64,000 nt of DNA from Haliotis asinina (Eukaryota > Mollusca > Gastropoda > Lepetellida > Haliotidae): contig NC_090290.1 in NCBI RefSeq assembly GCF_037392515.1, positions 23,519,753 to 23,583,752 on the forward strand, given 5' to 3'. The translations under genes were made by a program, and so were the position numbers. The notes under the pieces are model-generated. The model was not told the origin of the DNA. It did not search any database and saw nothing but the letters and a program-made list of their open reading frames with translations. Position 1 is the first letter of the stretch; each line of letters opens with the position of its first letter. Below are positions 1 to 12,300 of this stretch, piece after piece.

Positions 1-589
1 TGTGTGAGAGTCAGTCGCCTTGTGCCATTTTAAACATAGAGCTCTGCCATGTGACTATATGGCTTTCACCTTGAAACTCATTTCAATGGGAATTTTGCTC
101 TGCTTATGGTTGGAGACATTTGTTGAGGCTCTCTACCTGTGTACCCCAGTGTTGTGTGTTTATTTGAAAAATGATGAAGCATAATTAACAAATTAACATT
201 TATTAGTGTACACATGCTTTAAAATGAAAAATACTGCAGCATACTGTGAATTATTCGCGGTTATTTATGGTGTTTTATGTTGAGAACACAACTTTTTAAT
301 AGCCCGAAGGCAAGAAAGAAGAAAATAGTATATATTAAGTATATTTAAGAGCCGTAAATACGACGCTCGCTTTAGTTGTGATAATGAAGCTGTGATTATT
401 GTTCATAATAGAGATATTGTTTTAGATCTTATTGCAGTTGCACAAGCCACTGCGCCACCTTCCTTGGACTCATTTGTAAACAGACATTTAAAGAGACAGT
501 CAGGCTTATTTGGTAATTTAGACCAAGGTCCCATAATACATACATTTGGCAAAAGTAAAACACACTGAGTAAAGTTAAGTATAGTTTAG
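1..589. other. AT-rich spacer, no gene recognised
   Basis: No coding region, repeat family or RNA gene could be recognised here. It adjoins the 3' side of the decayed LINE on the minus strand and may contain its tail. Confidence 0.4.
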
Positions 590-1817
590 TAATGACTTAT
601 GTTACATTTATTCGTCCCTTCTACGGCGACCTTGCGAAAGGTATTTTGCTCAATGATTTAAAAATATGTATATTGCTCGATGACAACAACAGGATCAAGG
701 TTCCTGCTGTGGTGGGTGAGTCAAATGTATTAAAAACGATCAGATCTTTGTTGAGAATATTTCGGACACTTTAATAAAATATGGAATACATCTTCGATAT
801 AATCAAGGCCAGTATCATGGCAACACAGGCAAAGACGTTTGTTATATGTAGTGTTTGTATGACGACCACATTCCACTGCGAGTCTGAAGTTACAACACCG
901 ACATTGACTCATGATCTGGGAGCACTGGTTAAATATGGTTCCACGCTTAGAGATGATTCATATTGTGAATACTAATTACGTCTGGCTGGCGAAATTAGCG
1001 CTGCATACCAGGTTGAGTGAAGCAGTCATAGAATGTCTGTTCAAACATTTCTATGAATGTGGATGCCACTGCTTAAAAGTTCATTTCCCTTGAACACGCG
1101 GAGAACGCGTGTAACACGCATGTGACACGGGTGTGCAACGAATGTGCATCGTGTGTGAGTCTCGGGTCAAACGGGTGTGCAACGCATATGCAACGCATAT
1201 TCTTGAAATATCCATACGAACCCAAATCCATACTGATATGCCCTATAAGGAAGTCTCGTGGAAGATTCGTGGAAGCTGCATCAATGTGCACCGATCTTGA
1301 GATGTATTGATACTGGAGGGGAGCTCTCCCATATTCTCCCAGAACCATGTTGTTGGTAGTTTTACCGACATTAAGAAATGATTTGCAAAATCTGGTGTGC
1401 ACTGTCTCAATAATTTTACAGCAACTTGGTTCCCCATATTTCAGATCTGTAAAGGAGTATTGACGCAATCATAGAGTCAAACGTCTTAAACAATTCATCA
1501 TTGTTCACATATCCAACACGTCTTTGTCGATAGACAATCGACAAAGACAAGTTTTTCGCTTTTGTCTATGATAATCTTGGAGTAAACTCGGTACCTATGT
1601 ATCTATACATATTAACAACCTCAACTTGTGTTCCATTTCAAAACCACTTCTCATAATCCCTGTCAGGACCTCCATTGCAAAATACCATTATTTCAGTTTT
1701 TTCAAACATCACCTTCATTCCAGTCTCTGCACAGAACTTTTCACCAACATTAATGTTCCTTTGAAGCTGCGTATCACTGTCAGATACAGATGAGACATCT
1801 TTAGGATATAGGAGAGA
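590..1817 (-). mobile_element. Decayed LINE, 3' part (reverse transcriptase end)
   Basis: Minus-strand reading frames match the end of a non-LTR reverse transcriptase and its C-terminal region. At 1640-1817 there is LLYPKDV (a decayed YADD catalytic box) followed by FCAETGMKV and FEKTEIMVF, the usual palm-to-thumb text of mollusc LINEs. At 1073-1468 there is VGKTTNNMVLGEYGR. At 730-912 a zinc-knuckle-like C-terminus reads CLCC, then EDVFHILLKCPKY. The frames are broken by stops and shifts, and the 5' half is absent, so this is a 5'-truncated, inactive copy. The clade was not resolved. Confidence 0.8.
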
Positions 1818-1885
1818 GTGAGTTTTACACCCCACTCAACAATATTCCAGCTATATGGCGGCGGTCGGCAAATAATCCATGGTAT
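1813..1885 (-). repeat. SINE-like family N fragment
   Basis: This is the 3' domain only: the shared tail-side sequence (AATATTCCAGCTATATGGCG when read on +) next to a CACT-type tail. It abuts the broken end of the LINE. Confidence 0.7.
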
Positions 1886-1931
1886 TCACATCGTACACGT
1901 TATTTTCCATAATATCATCATCACATCACAT

Positions 1932-1969
1932 CACACACGCACACACACACACACACACGCACACATGCA

Positions 1970-2036
<67 letters not shown>
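1932..2036. repeat. Compound CA/GA microsatellite
   Basis: About 55 bases of imperfect CA repeat run directly into about 50 bases of pure GA repeat. Confidence 0.95.
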
Positions 2037-2040
<4 letters not shown>

Positions 2041-2464
2041 ATAACCACCCGGCCATGGATTATGAACAGTCCCATTATGGGAGTAGCAAATCCATGTACT
2101 AACGCACGCGCTGCGTTATCATTCACGAGCTGCACGCGCATTTCCTACCATGCCCATGACTGCCTGTCAGTTTCAAGAATGAGGCAGATAATCAGTTTGA
2201 TCACGTTCAGATCAAGCTTTTGGTTCATTTGTACATGTATTTGTCAAATTTCGTGCATTTTCAGTGAAATGAATCATGGTGTGTAATAGTTTTATGACAT
2301 CAGTGGTGTCGCCAGTGCACACCAAAAAATTTAAGCCACGTCATTTAAATATTTAACGCCAATGCACGTACATTCAGCACTATTCCGATCCTTGCAGTCA
2401 CTTTTGAAACTCACAAAGAAAACATTAAACAGCTGTTTGTATTCGTATCGTTATGTCATGTTAC

Positions 2465-2636
2465 ACCTGGGGCAGTGGGTTAGTGGTTAAAGTGTTTCCT
2501 CGTCACGTCGAAGATCTGGGTTAGATTCCCCAAATGGCTATATTGTTTGAACCCCATTACTATTGTCACTCGCCATGATATGACTGTAATTTTGCTAAAA
2601 GTGGCGTCAAACTATTGTCACTCACTCACTCACTAA
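2465..2636 (+). repeat. tRNA-derived SINE (family T)
   Basis: The tRNA-like head has an A-box-like GGTTAGTGGTTAAAG and a decayed B box (GGGTTAGATTCC). The body GCTAAAAGTGGCGTCAAAC and a CACT-repeat tail follow. Nearly full length. Confidence 0.85.
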
Positions 2637-3049
2637 CTTGTTATAGCACTTCTGTCTTCCACTAAGCATTGAAGAGGAAACGAATGGAAAATTTAGTTTC
2701 TGCACTTTTCTGTTTTGTTTTCAATGGCACTGTTCACTTCCAACATGTATTTGGTATTTGGCGAGATGAAATTGAAAATATATTATATTGTACACTCCTC
2801 AGGGAGTTGAGAATATTATGGAAAATCACTGATCACTGACCCCGTTAATGAGTATTTTGTTGCTGTAAGAGTAGATCTGCATGTAAACAGGGACATATGA
2901 AAACGCATTGTTTTAAAGGCATACACCCCTTGTCCTGACCCTCACAAACACACGCCCTTATACACGATCTTATACGAAAGCCTAGACAGGTCAAAATATT
3001 GTTTTGGGTTTTTTTCCTTTTCGGATGTAAAATTGGTAGTAACCGCTTT

Positions 3050-3196
3050 TTGCTGGTAATTACCACTTTCAAATGTGGTAGTTAGTAGAAGAAAGAGGTA
3101 ATTACTATTTTCGAACGTGGTAACTACCAGTTACAAAAATGGTAATTACCAGTCTCAAAAGTGGTTTCTACTAGAAACTGAGTGGTAATTACCAGA
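3050..3196. promoter_or_regulatory. Cluster of GGTAATTACC-like palindromes upstream of gene A
   Basis: Seven or so variants of the palindrome GGTAATTACC (for example GGTAATTACC, GGTAACTACC, GGTAGTTAG) lie 125-270 bases before the gene A start codon. They could be paired-homeodomain-type sites in the promoter or 5' UTR, or simply a decayed tandem repeat. No TATA box or mapped start site supports the promoter reading. Confidence 0.35.
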
Positions 3197-3320
3197 AAAA
3201 AAATGTCTGTTACACATATTAATGCAGAAAATTCAAAATCCATTTTGACCCCTCTGGGCTTTCGTAATCTCGGGACAAGTCAAACCCCAAGAGCCACAAT
3301 CCCTTCAGTTTCAGACAACC

Positions 3321-6300
3321 ATGTCGACACACCACACTGACAGTGTTCGGCTTCGTGACGGAAGTCAAGAAAATAAACCTGACAATGGATTCGATAATCC
3401 TGTTTATGATGATGATGATGGTGATGATGCCGCTACGTCTGCTGTAATTGAGGTGGTTTGTTTGAATTCTGCACCACCTGCTGGAGTTTCTGCAAGTCAA
3501 AATGTTGAACCATTAGAGGATACTTCTGGGATTGTACTTGGCAAGGAAACTGATGATGGAGTTGTAAGGAGTCAGGGCTTGGATGGTGCAGATGAAGATG
3601 GAGATCTGAATAGTCGAAAAGTTAAAAAGCATGCACGTGAGTTATGAAGTTTGTTCACTGAGGAATTAAATAGGCTGGTTAATATATCAGCATGGTGAAG
3701 TTAAGTCATTTCAATTTTTTACGATAATGTTTCCTTTATATGCCCAAGTATTGACACTGATGTCTCGGCAGCTATATGTATTTGCCTGTTAGTGTTGGGG
3801 CTCAAGTATCTTTCTAGTTTGGGTGTTCGAACTTGCAGTGATCCAATTCAAAATACAAAAATGGAATGACCGCAAAACGTTTTCATTTTCACTTTTATCC
3901 CTGTATAGTTGAAACTTTGGACTGGGGTAAATGCAATGACTCCAGAAAAACGTATTTTCAGCCACCTCAAACTCTTCATAAATCAACTATAATACAGCAT
4001 GATAATAACAGTTTACATTTTACAGCCAAGTTCAAATCCATGCTTTGTAAAGTTATAAGGTTGAGCTGAACAGATTTTAGGGTTTTAGTTTTACCTGTCA
4101 ACAAAACCAGTGCAAATTCTGAATAGCAAGTAGTAACCATGACGGAGGTGGATTAAGAGGAAATTAAAAAGATGACCAATGAACTTAATATGTTTGTATA
4201 GACGTCGTTTCCACATGGATTGTTTGTGTCACGATCATGGAACAGGTAATTCATCTCATCTTCCTCAATGCAGAGTATTATGGTTTTGATGATGAGTATC
4301 CTGGATCCACTCAGTTGTTTTGAAAGTGACGTCACTCTCTCTGTCTCTTATTCCAACCTAGCCCAGTATGCCCATCAGTCATGAGCTCTGAACCAGGAAT
4401 AATATGCTTAATATGTTTAATGTGATGACAATTTGTATATACAATAACGTCAACAAGTCCTTCATACTACTTTTCAAAGTGTTTCCATTTTCATATGTTG
4501 TTTTATTGATCATTATTCATATGGACAAGAAGTCAGCATTGTAATAATTATTGTCAGATTTATGTTGTCAGAACAATAGTTTGTCTGGGAGGGGGTAGTC
4601 CTTATTTGTTTGTGAAAATTGTGTAGATAAATGTATTTGTTTAAACACATTAGGAGCAACATGTAGATTATTCAGTCTTTATAGAATCAGTATCAAACGT
4701 AAAAGTTCGTGAGGTGCGGGCACATGCCAAGTACAATTACGTAATAGCTTTTAGCTGACCTATTTCTTTCAAAACTGCTAATAGTTAAAATGGTGTTAGT
4801 TATACAACAGCAGTAACTGTCATCTTATGAGGGTCAATAGATCTTACTTGACCTTTCTTATCATGGTCAGATGGTGACAGTTGGATCAAGTTGTTTGCGC
4901 CCAGCTAACGATGTCACGCCGTTGTCACAACGTTTTGCTTTCGTCTGCACTACGATATTATGTAGACTCCCATTTTCAATGTCACAACGTTCACGTGACG
5001 TTGCACACTGACGTGATATTAACGTCAGTAACAACAGAAATTAGTTTACTGTGACTGAATATTTATGGGATGCTAATCACAGTGTGTAATATAATAGATA
5101 AGACTGTATAAAAAATTAAGGTACTCGGACACGTTGTTTTCAAAAGTGACGAGGACGGTAAGAGATTTTTTAGATAACATTCGATAGAAAAAAGTGACGA
5201 AAAATGACTGTACTAGATATGTTCAATGTTTATCAGATTTCACTCTAGTATAGTTTCAGTGTGCATAAATGTGTCTCGGTGCATATTAGGGTGCAGCGTA
5301 GAAATGAACTGACTGACTGACTGACTCACGCACTCACTTACTCACACACTGAATATGTTTGAATGTTTTTCAGGTGTTAAATAGCATGTTGTAAACAGGT
5401 TTGTTTGTTGTAAGATGAACACGTCATGGGCTTTATCAACATTGCAAGTAAGTAAATATGGCCATATGCAGATGTAATTTGCGACTGTTAAGTTATCAAC
5501 ATTTAACAGACATGATCATTTTGAGGAATAGGCTTCAATTTTTGAAAAGTTGGTTCTCATATAATATGACCTGTGTATATTTTTGCCAAAATATGGTGAC
5601 ATATATGAATGGTAATTTGTTGAATAAAATGTATGGGAGTCTTGGAAATGGCAGATTGCTTCCCTTACTATGTATTCACCGATTAAGATAAAGCAGCTAT
5701 ATATATGAATATCATCACTTTTGTCAACTTGACATTAAAGAGTAATATCGGCAATTATATGTCTCAGTGCGTAGACTCAACCCATAGATGACATCTTTAC
5801 CTTGTCACTGTACTGACTTGATTAACCCCTTTGGTTATGTAGACAAAACGTCAGTGGTTCAAATCCCAACACTAGACTTGGAAATTTTATTCCTGCTACA
5901 TTGGCCCCCAACGAAGGGCTGAGCACGTTCATATTAAATCTGAGCAAAATAAAGTCTCAGTCTCAGTCTCAGTGCTGTTTAACTCATTGTCTAGATCACC
6001 AAAAGATGCCTGCACAAAGGTAGAAAAAGTTAAGAATCTGATTTAATCTATATTTTAATCCATCGCGATACTAGTCCCTCTTTGCACAAAGATGTAAGAA
6101 TCAAATCCTTAGGATGGTGCACTTTCTCATCTTAATGTGATGTTGTATCTTGAAAAGGAACTTTGATATATACAGTTTAATTATTGGCAGTGAGAAAGAA
6201 AGCCAAACGGTGCCCAGAATCCTCCATTTGATTGGGCTATGCAAGTTAGTAAGAAATCTTTGTTAGGATAGCCATTGTATCCAAATTCTGATTTTAATGA

Positions 6301-9300
6301 GTCCGTCTTAGTACAGGCCAAAACAAATTTAAGAAAGTTATGCATGGACATGTGTTCAACTCATGCCGCCTTTGGTTGTGTCTCAGCATGATACACACTT
6401 ATCTGTGGCATTCGGCACGCATGCCCTACTTGCCCGGTGATTCCAAATTCCTTGTGAAGGTGCGTGGCTGGTAATATATCGTAAATCATCCTCGAGGGTC
6501 CAGGGAAATATATCCACCATAATAAATTCCTCGGTTACCTTATTTTAGAAGTAGTATCAACAACTCCATCTCCATGTGTGTATATATAGAACATAGTAGA
6601 GACTTTACATCATTCGTGATATTTGACCGGAATTGCCATTTAGGATAAACATGAACGCGAGGTTTAAATGATAATAATAAAAAAATACAATTAGAGCTAT
6701 TATAATTTCGTTATATAGTTCTGATTTTCCACCACATCATGTATATCTCCATTCTACCATAACAAGGTTATTATGATTGTATAAAAATACATGCTGTGTG
6801 GAAAAATCAGAGTTTTTATAACATGATTATACACCTGTGAATGATTTTCAATACCCAGCCTCTATCCGGAATCATATTACTGAATTCATGGTGGAATTTG
6901 CTATTTCGAATCTGCTTCTACAGAAGCCAATAGTAGCAAACGAGTTTTTAATGAAACGGAACAATGATAAACTGTAAACTTAAAATAATGCCAGTTGTCA
7001 AGTGTTCATAGTATTATAGCTATACATTATTACCTAGAACAATGATAAACTGTAAACTTAAAACTAATGCCAGTTGTCAGGTGTTCATAGTATTATAGCT
7101 ATACATTATTACCTAGAACAATGATAAACTGTAAACTTAAAACTAATGCCAGTTGTCAGGTGTTCATAGTACTATAGCTATACATTATTACCTAGAACAA
7201 TGATAAACTGTAAACTTAAAACTAATGCCAGTTGTCAGGTGTTCATAGTACTATAGCTATACATTATTACCTAGAACAATGATAAACTGTAAACTTAAAA
7301 CTAATGCCAGTTGTCAGGTGTTCATAGTACTATAGCTATACATTATTACCTAGAACAATGATAAACTGTAAACTTAAAACTAATGCCAGTTGTCAGGTGT
7401 TCATAGTATTATAGCTATACATTATTACCTAGAACAATGATAAACTGTAAATCTTAAAACTAATGGCAGTTGTCAGGTGTTCATAGTACTATAGCTATAC
7501 ATTATTACCTAGAACAATGATAAACTGTAAACTTAAAACTAATGCCAGTTGTCAGGTGTTCATAGTATTATAGCTATACATTATTACCTAGAACAATGAT
7601 AAACTGTAAACTTAAAACTAATGCCAGTTGTCAGGTGTTCATAGTATTATAGCTATACATTATTACCTAGAACAATGATAAACTGTAAATCTTAAAACTA
7701 ATGCCAGTTGTCAGCTGTTCACATTTTTATGGTGTAACATTATGAACAATGATAAACTCTAAATCATCAAACTAATGATAAAACTAAAGCATTTGTAATA
7801 TTTGGCATTACACAACTCTCAGTAACACATGTTACATTTGACTCACTTCGACAGTTAAATCCTTTTTACAATATATCCTGGACAAAATATGTTTTGGATG
7901 TAGGTATTTACATGATTGATATTTCAATAAAACATTTCTAATTAATATATTGAATTTTGCTTCTGTCGTTTGTTGATTAGTTTTAAGGTGGGAATACTGA
8001 CATTAGTTTAACATGCATACTTACAAAATGATGTAATGCATTGATTGCAATCGTACTCTTGGTCATAAAGGGTTACAAAAAGTCACCGTGTTTTGTTTTT
8101 GTTATCATTTGTGCTTTGGGTACTGAATACAAAGTCATGTTTGTGAATTTACTTATTTGGCAATTATTGTGTATGTAACACTAACAGTATTTCCCAAACG
8201 CTAATGAAATTCTTTTCAGTACGGCAATAGCATTGTTAAAGGTAAAGTTTTGTCTGTTGGGTTGTTATTCAAAGTATCGGGGTGGTGGGGTAGCGTAAAG
8301 CGTTTACGTCTTACCCGCATGGGTGCAATGTGTGAAGCCCATTTCTGGTGCTCCCTGCCATGATATTTCTGGAATAATTGCTAAAAGTGGCGTAAAACTA
8401 TATCCCCTCACTATTCAAAGAAACAGTTGCAGAAATTTGGTTCTTGTATTAGTATTCCATGAAAAAAGTTACGTTTAGCTAGGCATCAAATGTTGCACAA
8501 AACAAAACTGAGGAGTGGGTCGATCCATCCATTAGTTTATTAAAACGTTGAGATATGATAAACTTGAAATGATGCTTAGATATACATATGCATTTGTTTT
8601 CTATATGATTACAATTGTCAAACCATTTGACCTCGAGCTCCTTGGTCAGGTAGCTACATGTATTTATATCCGACGCCTCTACCTGAATATTGAAAACCTT
8701 GTCCTTTAGACTTGCATAACACTTCCATGATACATTGTTCCCATGTGTTGCAGGCAGTTGTAAAGATTTTGTGACTGGAGCCAACTTCCTGGTGTACTGC
8801 AGCCACTTCCTGTCAGCATGGGTGAGTGAGGCATTTCTGTAGCATTTCTTACATCACCTAAACCAAACGTTTGTATCATGGACATTGTATAGAGACATTC
8901 TAGCAGGACGTGGCAATGTCCAGACATGGACATTGTATAGAGACATTCTAGCAGGACGTGGCAATGTCCAGACATGGACATTGTATAGAGACATTCTAGC
9001 AGGACGGTCGGATGATGGTATTCAGAGAGTGTAAATACAGGCATTGTTTCTTGGAGGTTGTATGCTGATATTTTGTCACATAGGCTGTTTACGGGCATTG
9101 TGTCCAGATTACATGTATCATTGTTTCAGAAAGGATTGCCATAGGCACCGGAATATTGGAGTCATCTTGACCCCCTCTATGTCCTCAAAGGAGTCATATA
9201 CATATAATAAGGCATAATATTTTTCGAGAATTGTTTTTGTTCGAAAAATATTTGACTGATTCCAAAGCCTCTAATGATTAACTATGTCCATGTCGGTATT

Positions 9301-12300
9301 TTATTGTACATAATGGTCTTCAAATTGAAATTAAAAATCAAGTCAATTTGTATTGATAGTTCAAGCATAATATCCGGTTGGCATTGTTGTAGGGAGATCG
9401 TATGTGGGCCTTTGCCGTTGGTCTGTTTCTGATCAAGATTTCACCAGAATCGCTTCAGTTGACTGCATCATATGGGCTTACATCAGGACTTTCTGTTCTC
9501 TTACTCGGAGCCCTGATAGGAGACTGGGTAGACAATACACCGAGACTAAAAGGTGAGGTTCTCCCTAAGCGAACAACACAACACGACTGAAAGGTGAGGT
9601 TATTCTTAGGTAGACAAGATATCGCGGGGTTTATCACGACTAAAGGTGTGGTTCTTCCAAGGTAGACAAGATATCATGACTCAAAGGTGACGTTCACCCT
9701 AGGTAGACAACATACCACAACTCAGAGGTAGACAGGACATCACGACTCAAAGGTGAGGTTATTCTTAGGTAGACAAGATATCGCGAGGTTTATCACGACT
9801 AAAGGTGTGGTTCTTCCAAGGTAGACAAGATATCATGACTCAAAGGTGACGTTCACCCTAGGTAGACAACATACCACAACTCAGAGGTAGACAGGACATC
9901 ACGACTCAAAGGTGAGGTTATTCTTAGGTAGACAAGACATCGCGAGGTTTATCACGACTAAAGGTGTGGTTCTTCCAAGGTAGACAAGATATCATGACTC
10001 AAAGGTGACGTTCGCCATAGGTAGACAACATACCACAACTCAGAGGTAGACAGGACATCACGACTCAAAGGTGAGGTTATTCTTAGGTAGACAAGACATC
10101 GCGAGGTTTATCACGACTAAAGGTGTGGTTCTTCCAAGGTAGACAAGATATCATGACTCAAAGGTGACGTTCACCCTAGGTAGACAACATACCACAACTC
10201 AGAGGTAGACAGGACATCACGACTCAAAGGTGAGGTTATTCTTAGGTAGACAAGACATCGCGAGGTTTATCACGACTCAAAGAAGAGGCTCTTCCAAGGT
10301 AGACAAGATATCATGACTCAAAGGTGACGTTCACCCTAGGTAGACAACATACCACAACTCAGAGGTAGACAGGACATCACGACTCAAAGGTGAGGTTCGC
10401 CATAGGTAGACAACATACCACGACTCAAAAGTCAGGATATTCTAAGGTAGGCAACTCAAAGATGAGGCTCTTCCAAGGTAGACAATGGGTACTACAACTC
10501 AAAGGTTCGTCGTAGGTAGAAAATATATCACGACTCAAAGGTGAGGTTCTCCAAGGTAGACAACCCAGCACGTCTCAGTGCTGAGGTTCTCCCCAGTTAG
10601 TCAACACACCACAACCCAAAGGTGAGGTTCTCTCTAGGTAGAAAATACGGAACGGCTCAAAGGTGAGGATCACCTTAGGTAGACAAAATACCATGACGCA
10701 AAAGTTGAGTAACTGACTCATGTTCAGGACATTCCGTTATAATTCCAGCCAGTGAATTATAATATCCTTCACAATCAGCTAAAATATTATTCCAAGCTGC
10801 CATAATCCAACATGTGTGTCCATTCCAGCTGCACAACTGTCCCTGGTACTTCAGAATCTGTTTGTGGCTCTCTGTGCGGGGATCGTGTTCTTGAACCTCA
10901 CCTACCACGAGGATGTTATCATCATGTGGGATGGGTGGCTGCAGAAGCTGGCGTCAGCTTTCATCATCCTCTTGGCCGTCTTGGCCAACCTGTTCAGTGT
11001 TGCTCGGATGATCGCTGTGGAGAGAGACTGGGTGGTTGAGATCTGCGGCACGGATAAAGACATGCTAGCAAGTAAGTAGTAACAGAAGAGCGCCATAGAT
11101 GACATGCTCAACTTCCTAACAGGGTTAACCTCTTTGGTCCTTTGGACAAGGTGCAAAACTGAAGGTCCGTTTTTCGAATACCAGTACATTATTTCCAGAC
11201 TTTATTATGACCATCAGTAACACTGCGAAATATTCATTGAATTGTTTGGAATTATTTAATTAATTATGCCTCTTATTTGTATCAGGATCAACTGTGTTTG
11301 TCAGTGTTAGGGAATTATCCAACACACTCTGCTTGGACAACGGTCTCATTAAAGTGAGACTGTTTGGGTTTTTTTTTGAAGATTTGAGGACTCTTTCACG
11401 GAAGGTCCTTCGTCCTATGCTTTTTACACAGGCCATGCAATGATCGCCTACTACGAAAAATTTATATAACAGCAGACATAACTTTATATCCATAATCTAT
11501 TAATCCTACATATTTTAACTTATTGGCCAAGGTTATGTGTATACAATCTATATGTTATTTCTCCTTCATAGAAATGACTGCTACATTGCGAAGAATTGAC
11601 CTTGCAACACAGATTTTGGCTCCAATTGCAACTGGCCAAATAATGTATTTCACTGAGATGAGGATTGGTGCCGTGTTCATCGGTGGCTGGAATGTTGTTA
11701 CGGTATTCCCGGAATACTACCTTATGTGGAAGGTCTACAACACGGTGCCTTCTCTGTGCAAGAAGAAATATTGGACGAAAAATGACAGTAAGAACAGTAA
11801 GTCCCTCTTTTTTTCCGAAAATTTCTTATTTTTCCTTATCCTGACTCATACGTTAATGTGTATCTCCCTTTTCTTCCGCTGTGTAGTGGAAACGTATGTT
11901 CCTTTATTCCCTAGTCTACAAATCTCACCCAAACTGGGCCTCTTCCCTTCCCCCGCCAGCGTCCCCTGTGACTATTGGCTGCTAGTCACTCTCTCCATTT
12001 TCGGTGGATTCCTCCAGTCCCTTTTTCGGCACTTATGTCCAAGTTTTAGTGATTAAAAGTATCCTCTACCTTTGCACTATCATATCTATGGGTGAAGCTG
12101 TTTGATTACAAGCTATCTTTCATAGATATTGTAATTGTTTCAGATGGTCGGTGACACATGGGTTGGTGTTGTGTTTTCATATACAGACTGTCTAAACACG
12201 ATGATCACCACGCGTGCTGAAGTATTACTGATATGTGTCAATACAGTGCTGGATGATACAACGTTTTGTTTGATAATTATTGTCTTTATTATGGAAAAAG

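Noticed and set aside
3335-3352. Iron-responsive-element-like CAGTGT loop near the gene A start
   Set aside because: CAGTGT at 3341-3346 has a C six bases upstream, but only four of five upper-stem pairs form and there is no lower stem. It is inside the coding region.
8706-9098. 130-codon minus frame with repeated [16 protein letters not shown]
   Set aside because: Created by the 48-bp tandem repeat, and antisense to gene A exon 2.
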